The notes under the pieces: generated by a model
Databases searched by the model: none
What the model was told of the DNA's origin: nothing
What the model saw: the letters and a program-made list of their open reading frames with translations, nothing else
Shown: one piece after another, positions 33,108-43,892 of the stretch
Position numbering within the stretch: position 1 is the stretch's first letter
Layout: every line of letters starts with the position of its first letter
Origin: Garcia nutans
Taxonomy: Eukaryota > Streptophyta > Magnoliopsida > Malpighiales > Euphorbiaceae
Assembly (NCBI GenBank): GCA_947685225.1
Contig: CANTUV010000008.1
Span: forward strand, 38,127,501 to 38,191,500
Length of the DNA stretch: 64,000 bases
Reading direction: 5' to 3'
Translations under genes and position numbers: made by a program

Positions 33108-36100
33108 TTAGATTCGAGATTCTCGACCTAAGTGAAATTAAAAAGAGAAAGTTTTGAAAAGCTTAAAGAGAAGAAAAAAGAAAAGTTTTGAATTGAAGTT
33201 TGTAATACATGCATATGCATTCACATCTAGGTTGGTCTCGAACGTGGCATTATGTGATTTGTGATGTTTCTGAACAATAGGAGATGGATGATAGTGTGTA
33301 AATGAGGTTTCATATGGAAGTAAATTTTGAAATGTTGATAATTGAGACGTGATTGTGATATAAAGAATTGATATGGAAGGTATAAGTAAAAAGTTTGATT
33401 ATTAATATGTGTATGACATTTAAAGAAATGGTTAGAAGAATAAAGTTGGAAATAAGTTAGAAATAAAATTAAGATTAAAGTATGTAATCTTTCCTTTATT
33501 ATTTGAATCTCTTTCTAATAAACTTTATGTTTGGATTTCTAGAAAGAGGAAATATTGTTGGATGGGTAATATGGAAAGATACATTATTTAAATGCAAAGA
33601 GTACAGTGAAATATTGAATGATTTGATTGGTATAGATTAAGTGTGATAATTTAAAGTGTGGATATGTAAAGTTAAGGTTTTGTTTAAAGGAGAAAGAGAT
33701 GACGTTGGTCAAGTACGAAGACATATTGGTGTTGTTTGTATTGTTATTTCAATGCAAACATGGTGATTTCAATGTTAGAAATGCGATAGGTTTGAATATA
33801 GTGAAAACTCATATTAATGGTGGTAATATGTAACATTTAGATTTTTGGAATGAGCTTAATAATTGTGAAACTTATATGTATTGATGTTGCTTTGTGGCAT
33901 ATACATATAAGATGTTTTTAAAATTGATATTGAGAGAATGAGATGAATAAATTGAAGTTCAAGTAAATTAGTAAGTTGAGATTTATAGTTTTAATGGAAT
34001 GTGGATAAAGACCATTGATATATTGATAGTTTAATGTATTTAATACATGAGATATATGAAATGAATATTAGTGCACATGAAAGTATTAGGAATTGGGAGA
34101 TGTGATTGTTAGTAGGAAAATTTGGTTTGAAAGTAAAAAAAGGAATTGAGCAAAAGAAAGTGAGTTACTTTAAGTAATTTGATTGGAAAGGATGAAAAGG
34201 ACTATGAAAGATGTGTTAAAGATAATTATAAACAAATGTGAGAGATATCACATTGGAAATGTGATTAAGCTCCTTGTGAAATAATATTATAAGTAGAGTG
34301 TATATATTTATTGAAGTTAAGGAATAACTTAAGTTATGATAAACAAATGAGAATGATAATAGTCAAAGGAAAGTGATAACTATTAAATTTGTATAAACTA
34401 TATGCAAAAGGGAAATTTAATAAATTGCATAATTATGTGTTTATATAAAGAGGATTTGTGAAATGAACTTTTTGATATGAATGTAATGGTTATATGTGAG
34501 AAAGGTGGGAAGTGAATCACATTATGAACGTGACCTATGAATGTGTATATAATATGTTTATTATTTTATACCAATACATGTTTAATGGTATTAGAAATGA
34601 GAATGGACTTGGGTAATATTGAACAGTGAAATTGTTATGTCAATAACTAAATGAGGCTATCATAAGATGTTTTGGAATTCAAAGTATTTGTGTGTGGAAA
34701 TGTTTTATATATAAGCGTATAATAAGAAATTGTAAGGAAAGAATATTGTATTTGAAAATTTTTAGAAGAGATGGTTTGGAAATGGAGTAATGAATGAAAC
34801 TTGTGTAAGATTTGTATCTGATTAAAGGATAGGCGTAGAAAATGTTAAAGATAATATTATTGAACATGAGTTGGGTTAATGATGATTAAATAATCAAAAG
34901 CAAATTGTTTTGAAATGGAATTAAAATGTGTTAATTCTTGGTGTAATACAAGTTTGGAGAATAAATATATAATTTTTGTGATACAATCTAGCCTTATAAT
35001 CGTAAAGGCTGAAACTCGAATAATAGAAGAACAATATTGAATTACAATCCCTAAGTGTGATTGTTAATTTATTATGATCATATGACTTGGTTAGTGTGAT
35101 TAGTGGTTAGTTTTATTATCTTCAGAGTTAGAACTGAAATGATATGATTGTAATACCGATTTGGTGAAACTGAAATTTTGTTTGAAAAGTATAGTTAAAA
35201 GTTATGGTAGATAAAGTTGTACCTTAACATTTTATGTTAAGAATTTGGTTATAAATTATGAAGGTAAAGAGAGAAAAAAGAAAATTATGGAAATGTGTTG
35301 AGATATGGATAATATGACAAAAAGGTAATTAAAATAAATATAACAATGTTTTGCAATTGATTATATTGTTAATATAATGTGACTAGTATTATGACTTATA
35401 TAGTGTGAAAGAGGCGAGGATCATTCAAAAGGTACGTGTAATGTAATTTGTTTTGATAAATGTTTTAATAATAAATGATGTTAATGTGTCTTGAAAAATG
35501 ATGAAATGTGAGATCATCATGGTTGATGATATATGTGTATACTATCTCGATGTGATGAGAAATCATGATTGTTGACAATGATGTTAGAAATAAATTATAA
35601 TTGAGGTATAATGCCTAAATGATTATGAAAAATGAATTGTGAAAAGACAATTGAGCGGACTTATCTGCCTCCTGCGGAACCATGCGGACCCATTGTGTTG
35701 GGCAACCGAACTTGGACTACCGACCTGGTTGGGGGGAAAGTTCGTATTTGAAGCCATAGTTGTTGGCTATATTGATAAACTTTGAATGAGTATGAGAGAT
35801 GATGATATAATTATAATAATAATGAAATGTATATTTATAAGCATGATTCTTATTGATGGAATATATGAATCTGAAAAGACTAGAATTTGAATATAAGTTT
35901 GACCTAATGGAATTAGGTTATATATATGTATATATTGTGAAATCCAATAATAAATTTTGATAAGTTAATTGTTGGTTTGAATCGAATCAGGTTGAAATGT
36001 TAGTATATTGTGATAGATAGATTGATTGATCTAAGTTTCACTAAAGTTGCGAGTTAATATTGAGATTTAATATGTACAGTTGTACTGGGAGTATAAAATT

Positions 36101-36695
36101 TAAATGGTAATGTGTATGATATAATCTTCTGGCTTATGAATGAACTTAAATAAATTGAATTATATCATTTGTATATGATAAGGAAAAAGGGAAATGTTGT
36201 TTACCTGTTGAGTAAGTTTAAAGGTATTGTATTAATAATTATCTTAAGTGAGAAGCAAGCTAAAGAAAGTAAGGATATTGTTATCCATTGAGGTTTGGTA
36301 AATATTTATTTTGAAAGTGATTGTAAGAACGGAATAATTAATGCTAAGATATTAATTAGTGACTTTTGAGGTTAAAGTTAAGAGGATATTTATAAAGAGA
36401 TAATGTGATAGTCTGACTCAAATACAAAGATAAAATTCATTGGAGATGTTATGAGATATCTTGATTGTTTTGTTGAGAAAGTAATATGATGTAAAGATAT
36501 ATATATATCTATACAATGATGACTTATGAAAGTCAGAGAAGATGATTGTTTCTAGGAGGGAGAGTAGAAGTTATGTGACTTGATGAAATCTTAATGTAAG
36601 AATATGATTATTTTCATATGATGGTGATTTGTTTTAAATGAGTTGTTATTATGCTGGATAATTTCGAGGACGAAATTATTTAAGGGGGAGAGAAT
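33108..36695 (+). other. Conserved non-coding internal domain of LARD-like element 1
   Basis: No frame longer than about 60 codons and none with a known motif. Much of it aligns with 50809-53975 of the second element (for example AGATGACGTTGGT and GTGTTGTTTGTATTGTTAT). An extra block of a few hundred bases around 35500-35760 (with GAACCATGCGGACCC) is not seen in the second element. It ends with AATTTCGAGGACGAAATT and TAAGGGGGAGAGAAT, the polypurine tract (about 36681-36694). Confidence 0.88.
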
Positions 36696-37038
36696 TGTAA
36701 TATCCTAGATTATACCCTAAAAGTGTTGGGATTATTGTTGTATTTGAATTCAATGTGTGTATTGAAGGGAAAGAGAAAAGAAGTGAAGAGAAGATTTGGG
36801 AAATATAAATGCAATATATATGACATATACATATACTTACATATACATCACATATACATGATATATATAATGGTGTAGGAAAAGTGAGTTATATATATAT
36901 ATGTGATTAATAATAATGATAATAAGGACAAAAAGAAAAAGAAGAAGAAAGTCAAAAGAAATGGTGTGTGGTGGAGATTTAATTATATTAATATTAATAT
37001 TAATATTAATATTGTTATTATTATTATTATTATTATTG

Positions 37039-37078
<40 letters not shown>

Positions 37079-39690
37079 TGATAAGAATGAAAGAAAGAAC
37101 GAGATCTTTCTTTCTTCTTCTTCTCCTTCGTCTTCTTTTTCTTAGTGAACGAGAGAGAGAGAGAGAGAGAGAGAAGCTAGAGAGAGAAAGATGATTTTGC
37201 TTCTAATTACACCAAAGATTGAGGATATCAAAAGATTTGCAAGTGGAGTTGAAGATTTGGCAAGCTATTCATGTAAGTACTTATCTTTTTAGTTGATTTT
37301 ATTGATTATGTATATATAAATCTTTCTCTTCTTGTTTTGGATTTCTTTTGGATTGAGGTTATGATTGGTGTATAAGATGATGGAAATGAAAGATTGAAGT
37401 ATGTAATTGTGTTGAATTGATAGTTAAGTGATGATATTGGGGTAATTGTGAAGATGGTGATGAATTGTTGAGTTAGGGTTTAGTATGAATAAATTGGTAT
37501 TTGGAATAATTGATTATAGTGATGTATATATATATATTGATTATTATGATGATATAATGAAGATATATAAATGTTAAAGTGATAGGGAATTGATAAATAT
37601 GATTAAAGATGATGATTAAAAGGGTTGTGGTATGAATTTTGAAGGGCTTGGTCTTTAAATACTTGAAGGACACGACCAAGATATGAGAGACACGGCCAAG
37701 TTAGGGCAAACTTGGCCGTGTTGGATGATTTTTGGAGAGACACGGCCACTGGCTTGGCCGTGTCCCTTGACTGTGTTTGCCACTGCCTATTTTATGTTGA
37801 CAGACACGGCCGTGTCCCTTGCCCGTGTCTGCTACTGGATTTTTGGTGTTGAGAGACACGGCCACTGGCTTGGCCGTGTCCATTGCCGGTGTTTGCTACT
37901 GTTTGAATTGGTGTTGTGAGACACGGCCACAAGCTTGGCCGTGTCCCTTGAGTGTGTTGACTAAGGAAATTTATTCTTGATTATTCTTACATTGTTGAAT
38001 CCTCCAAAGGTCTTTTTGTATCTACACTTTAAATATACTTGAACAAAGATGACCTAAACTAATGTATATTGAGGATTCCAAATCTATGAATAAGGTAAAT
38101 TATATATGTGTATACCAATGATTGATCATACTTTTGATGGTAATGAAGATGCATATGATATTATATAAACAATGTTATGTTATATGCATTGTGAATCTAG
38201 TGAATTGTAATGTGTTATATGAATGATGTACTTTATAATGTAAAGGATATGATGAGATAATTGATTATGTATAATTGAATAATGAAATATTATAGTATGA
38301 TTTGAGACATGATATGATGTGAAGCCATTGTTATTGGCTATGATGATTCAAATGAGATATGAAGCCATTGTGATTGGCTATAGTGATTCAAATGAGATGT
38401 CAAGCCATTGTTATTGGCTATGATAATTCAATTGAGAATGAAATGAAAATGAAAAGATTTTGTGTCTAATATGTTGATTCAATTTTCAGAGTTCTGGATT
38501 TGGCGGCATGCCTAGAAAATGTGAAAATGTAACAGTCTTGCCGGGTTGAGGATCTCTTCAATTTGAGTGAATTGAGGTCCAAGAGACTGGGTCTGTTACA
38601 CTATGTGAATTATTGATACGAAATACATGAAAGGTAACAGTCTTGCCGGGTTGAGGATCTCTTTGCATTGAGATGAATTGAGATCCAAGAGACTGGGTCT
38701 GTTACTTGATAAAATGTGAAATGTGAATTGTAGTAACAGTCTAGCCGGGTTGAGGATCTCCTCGAGTTTAGCCGAGTTGATGATCCAAGAGACTGGGTCT
38801 GTTACGCTATCCATGAATAGAGATATGAGATATATTGCCTACGGGCTTGATCATTGTGATTATGGACCAATGCAGAAACTCTGAACTTTGAATAACATAT
38901 TAGTGTCTGTTGGGCCCGAGTCTGTCTTTGTTGTCAGTGTGATATTTAAATGTTGAAATAAATGAGAAATGAGATCTATGGTTGCCTTAATTGCAAATGT
39001 GATTCATGATTGGTATGATATATAATATGATGTGTAAATGTGTATGAATGTGGAACTTGTAAGAATTGTTTTCATGAAGGTTTGGATAAATCATTGAATG
39101 GTGACTTGTTGAAATAACATATATGGATATGTATATGAGATAGAAATGGTAAGTATTGCTTAGTGAATGTTCTGTGTAAATATGTGTATAATTTATGAGA
39201 TTAGTAGGAATATGTGAAGAATGCATTGAGAAAGGAAAACGGGGTAAGAGAAAGAAAATAAAATATGATGCTAAAAATATGAGGTATGATTCTTTAGTAA
39301 GGTATATTTTATTGTTATTTATATTACTAAGCTTTCGGGCTTAGCGCGGTTGTGTAATCGCGCAGGTGGTTGCGGTTGATCTAGAAGTCCAGCTTTTTGC
39401 CACGAGAAAGGTATGAGTGTCTCGAGACCAACTAGAAGGTGATGCATACATGTGTGATTTTAAATTATATTGTATTTTTGAGTTAATATATATATTCATA
39501 TGGATGAATGAAGTTTTGATAAATAAGAATACTGACTTTTGTAAATGTGTTTTAAATTAATGTTCAATTTTATGAATCTGGATAAAGGTTTTTAAATTGA
39601 AACTAAAAGTAACATTCTTATACTTTATATATGTATTGTATGTATACTAGGTATATGTATAGTACTTATATGGAGTATCAGGGTGTTACA
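36696..39690 (+). repeat. 3' LTR of LARD-like element 1
   Basis: Same parts as the 5' LTR, shifted by about 6.6 kb: donor 37273, inverted-repeat array about 37682-37952, acceptor 38489, 72-bp units from about 38529, stem-loop near 39327, end at 39690. Confidence 0.93.
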
Positions 39691-40329
39691 ATGCTGCGAT
39701 TTTCGGGACGGTCGCGCATCACCATGGTGCGGTCGCCCTTTTTGAATGTTGAAGTGGGTTTTTAACGGTCATGTCACGTGGCATTCTCTGATAGGGCAGA
39801 AGAGATGTCCACCAAAATTTGAATGTCGCGGTCGCCATAGGTAGCATCTCGCGGTCGAATTGAGATTCTCATGTCGAACTTCTGGATGCACCTTAGGACG
39901 CGAACACTACTGTCTCCTTAAGCAAATTCTTCTTGAATTGGTAGAGCGGTCACGACTCTTAATGGGCGGTCGCTACAGCAGCAAGTGAGGCCGTGTCATT
40001 CACCGTTCTTGTCACCGCGAACCTTACTGTGATTAGAAGGATTTGAGTTCCTTGGTTAGCGGTCGTCCATAAATTGGGACGGTCGCTCTTCTTTAGGCGC
40101 GGTCGCGACTGAGGTCGGGCTTTTGACCGCGAAACCTACTGTGATAAGGTTTCATCCTGTGATTGCATGGTGCGGTCGTATTCATGTGTGGTGCGACCGC
40201 TAGAAGTGTTCTGTTCACCTTTATTTGAAGTAACCTAAGCCTGCAACAAGATTCTCCAAACACATGTTAAATGGATCATTCATTTGAGTTGTCAAGGATC
40301 AAAATAGAGATCATTTGTCTAACAGAATG

Positions 40330-41880
40330 ATAGAGAGCTTTACATTTATGGCTTTTATCTTTGAGATATTAAAAACACGAGTGGTGAGCCCAATGTTGAA
40401 AACATGAGTGGTGAGGCCCAAGCAGTGGAGTCAGGGATACATCCATTTCAAAATATGATTCATCATGTCAGTTGGTAGCTTCTTTATAACCTTGCCAATA
40501 ATAATTTATTTTTCCCAATGTGTCCTTCGAGGTTTGACTGTTCAACATATTTTCCTTAACTTAAAGGCTTTTATAACAAGAAAACAATTCTTTTTTTAAA
40601 AGAAAAATAAAATGTTGACTTTATCAAATCAGTGTCATTGTACCTCAGGTCTCGATTTTACAAATTAACATATCTATAACATGACAACCCTAGTTATTGT
40701 ACTAAACTCGGGAATCATTTCTATTTAAGCAAGAATTGTTGCACTTCAAATAGGTATATACACATTACGTGGTCAAAGTTCTCATTTAAGTTTGAATATT
40801 GTCTATCTCATATGCATTCTTATTTAAACTATCTCCACTAATAGACTCTACCTACCAAAAGAGATCAACAAGTCTTTGATAGGCTTGAAATGTGGTCTAT
40901 AAGGGACATGGGTTAAATGAAAGCCATTTTTGAGATTGGAACTAATGTGACACAATGAACAAACCTTCACACTACAAACTGCTTCTTGGAACTTTAGACA
41001 GTTGGAAGCATGAAAAGATAGAGCTTTGGATGTTCTCCCATCTTCTTGGCGTTAATCTGAATCTTGATTGGGATAGTCCTTGCCTTTGCAAAAAGTTTGG
41101 TACCCACATTTCATCATTTTGTCTTTTTCCTCTGTAGGATTGTCAAGTATAGGACTTTAAAAAACTAGATGGTCTTTCTCCTTTTTCTCTAATTTTGATT
41201 GAATCTTTGGTCGGGTTGGACCAATTCAAGTCAAATTGTCCTTATAAACCAAATGGAAGCCTTTTGTTGCTTTAGATAAAAGAGAACTCAGGTGACTTTT
41301 TGAACTTTTTTGGGTTTTATTTTATTTTATTTTTATTCTTTTATTCTTTATTCTTTTCATTCTTTTTTTTTCTTTTTTTGTTCTATCTCTAAAAGAGTTG
41401 TAATGTTTATACCAACTTATGTTTCTAATAATGGATGAGTGGAGTGGTATTAATCTGCTTCAGTCTTAACTTTATCTGTGATATTTCGTCTAATTCAGGT
41501 GAACTTCAACTACTCTTATGGTCTTGAGAACTTCAACTATCTTCATGGTCTTGACTATTCATTCCTTTATTTGATCTTCTTGCCTCTTCACCTTAGTGAT
41601 CATAAGACTTGTCAAAAGTGTAACAATAACTCAGGGTAGGTTGTTGGGATTTGTAAGCCAATGAAAAGAAAGCTAAAATTTTATGAAGGCTCAATGGGAT
41701 AACTAGGGATTGATATTTAAATGAGTGGATACTAATTGTTGACTCGTCAAACAATGCCTAGATCATCCCTCCCTTAAATAAGTAGAGTTCAATTTTGCCT
41801 CGAAAGTTTGTCAAAGCATGTTCTAAGACTGACTAGGAATTATACAAAGATAATTATGTAGGAGCCCTCTCTAAGTAAAC
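40330..41880 (-). other. Tat-like internal DNA between SIRE copies 2 and 3, no recognised gene
   Basis: About 1.55 kb continuous with 20573 on the left and 59579 on the right after removing the two SIRE copies. It has T-rich tracts (41310-41390) and two GAACTTCAACTA(C/T) repeats near 41503-41540. The longest frame (60 codons, plus, 40955) has no motif. In an intact Tat/Ogre element pol would lie in this part; nothing like it is seen. Confidence 0.55.
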
Positions 41881-42263
41881 TATTAGACAAATGATCTCAA
41901 TTTTGATCCTTGACAACTCAAATGAATGATCCATTTAACATGTATTTGGAGAATCTTGTTGCAGGCTTAGGTTACTTCAAATAAAGCTGAACATAACACT
42001 TCTAGCGGTCGCACCAAACATGAATACGACCGCATCATTCAATTAAAGGATGAAACCTTATCACAGTAGGTTTCGCGATCAGAAACTCGACCTCAGTAGC
42101 GACCGCAACTTAAGAAGAGCGACCGTCTCATGTTATGGACGACCGCTACTCAAGGAACTCAAATCATTCTAATCACAGTAAGGTTCGCGGTGACAAGAAC
42201 GGTGAATGACTCGGCCTCGCTTACCACTTTAGCGACCGCGCTTTCATATTCGCGACAGCTCTG
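41881..42263 (+). repeat. 5' LTR stump of SIRE copy 3
   Basis: Matches the first ~380 bp of the LTR at 58175 up to the words GCGAC(A)GCTCTG, then similarity stops at once. It contains the GACCG-rich U3 start but no TATA box. Confidence 0.92.
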
Positions 42264-43890
42264 TGTTTTATTAGTTTTTGTTATAGATTTGTGTCTTGTT
42301 TTAGTATGATAATTATTGTTTTCTTTAGGTATTTTGTTAGTTTTAATTGGTTTGTTTAGTGTTTTCATTAATTTTGGTAGTTTTAGTTCTTTCAGTATTT
42401 TTGTTGTTTTTGTCCTAGTTTTTAGTGTGTGTTTATGTTTTATTGGTTATTGTTTATTTAATCCTTGTTTAAAGTTTGTTCAAGTTTTTGTTTTAGGTTA
42501 AAAAAAGCCAAAAACCAAATTGAATAAAAAAAGGGGCAGTAGCTGACACATGCAGAGGACACGGCCAAGTCACTGGCCGTGGCCCATACCAAGCTAAAAG
42601 GGAAGAGCAAGTCACAGTAGACGACAGAAGCAAGGGACACGGCCAAGTCAGTGGCCGTGTCCCTCCAATGAAGCCCAGACACGGCCAATTCAATCCAACC
42701 TGGCCGTGTCTCACTTAGTTCCAAAGGGAAAGAAATTGCAAATCTCACAGTGGAAGACACAGGCAAGGGACACGGCCAAGTCTTGTGGTCGTGTCCCTCC
42801 AAAATGGTGCAACACGGCCAAGTCACCTCTGACTTGGCCGTGTCACTCAACCAAAGAAGAAAAAGGATCTAAAGCAGACAGAAGTGAACACATGCAAGGG
42901 ACACGGCCAAGTCACTGGCCGTGTCCCTCCAAAAACCACTCACATGGCCAAGTCACATCTGACTTGGCCGTGTCCCTCATGAACCAAACACGCGGCGGAT
43001 TTTAAAGCGGACGTTTCATATAAAAGGAAAAGAAGAGCTTAGGGCTTGGGACTGTTGACGATTTGGAGAGTTGTTTGAGCCGTCAGAGAGCAAAGTTAGG
43101 GTTTAACATTTGTTTTCTTTGATTTTGATTTCACTTTGATTAATCTAGCTTAGATTAGATTTGTTCTAGCCAACGAGACATCCTTCTTGAAAGATTGAAC
43201 AAGAGATTCTTCAGAAACTTCAAGGAGTTTGTAACTTGGATTTGTTCTCGAACTTATTCTCTTTTATTTTTATTGAAATTGCATTAATGGATATTATCAT
43301 GTCTATTTTGATTCCTTTGAACATTAATGAGATGAATATGTTTGATTGCATTTTCAACTAATTTGATTTAGTCCAGGGTTTGTATGGATCTGCTATGATT
43401 GTGTGAATTGGTTATTCTCTTAGCTAATAATTTCTTTAGCCTTGATTGAATGAAATATTGTTAATATATAATTGATTGGCCACCAATTATGTGTTTTAGG
43501 TATTAGATGATGGATTGAGAGATGAAGTCCAATGCTGGAACAAGTCAATTAAGGACTTAGGTGAATTAGAGATATAACCTATTAAAAATATTGTTTCAAT
43601 TATAACAAGATTAGTTGTAAGAGGTTTGAATGCGAGAGCTTATTTCCTTGACTCAATTAATTAAGTTGTTTGAGATTTAATCTTTGAAATTAAATTAGTT
43701 AAGAGGAATAACCGTTCATACACATAAATAGTAGAGAAGTGCAAACCCTAAACCATTCTATCAAGTGAATCAAAACCTCAGCTCTTGTTTACTTTTATTG
43801 TTTTAAACTTCAATTAAACTTTTTCATTAGTTAGCAATTTAAATTTATTCATTACTTGTTACTTTTAATCTGATAATCGAATTTAAATAT
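42264..43890 (+). mobile_element. Foreign LTR-like segment replacing the 5' part of SIRE copy 3
   Basis: It begins TGTTTTATTAG exactly where the SIRE LTR stops, carries about seven ACACGGCC/GGCCGTGT pairs (42555-42978), a TATAAAAGG box (43019-43027) and an AT-rich leader-like stretch. It ends near ATTTAAATAT, where SIRE protease sequence (GGAGGTATTGTGAC) begins. No frame with a motif and no primer-binding site were found. It looks like the LTR and start of another gypsy-type element, which I cannot name, followed by a deletion into pol. Confidence 0.6.
43019..43027 (+). promoter_or_regulatory. Likely TATA box in the foreign LTR-like segment
   Basis: TATAAAAGG follows directly after the inverted-repeat array, in a position that would fit the end of U3. 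Confidence 0.5.
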
Positions 43891-43892
43891 GG

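Larger units (their letters stand above)
30098..39690 (+). mobile_element. Non-coding LTR element 1 (LARD-like), very young
   Basis: TGTAATATCC...GTGTTACA LTRs of 2991 bp (30098-33088) and 2995 bp (36696-39690), target duplication ATGCT (30093-30097, 39691-39695), an initiator-Met primer-binding site, a 3.6-kb internal region without any meaningful frame, and a polypurine tract. The LTRs look almost identical: I noticed only two base changes and one dinucleotide-run length change, though I did not align every base. Long LTRs with a non-coding internal region are the definition of LARDs. Enzymes must come from elsewhere. Confidence 0.93.
20579..40324 (-). mobile_element. SIRE-like copia element, copy 2, full structure with a nested insertion
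   Basis: Ends TGTTATCCC (20579) and TCTAACA (40324), target duplication GAATG at 20574-20578 and 40325-40329. On the minus strand: 5' LTR (29326-40324, split by a LARD-like element at 30098-39690), primer-binding site, gag, protease, integrase, RT, RNase H, U3-like spacer, extra 3' ORF, several polypurine-like tracts, 3' LTR (20579-21979). This is the most complete SIRE copy here, but gag-pol carries many stops. Confidence 0.93.
29326..40324 (-). repeat. 5' LTR of SIRE copy 2, split by a nested element
   Basis: The LTR parts are 29326-30097 and 39696-40324, joined across the duplicated ATGCT. Together about 1.4 kb, matching 20579-21979 (break inside CCCATGCTGCGATT). TATAAATA at 29874-29867 (minus). 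Confidence 0.92.

Noticed and set aside
40955..41137. 60-codon plus-strand frame as a host gene fragment
   Set aside because: Too short, no motif, on the strand opposite to the surrounding element.
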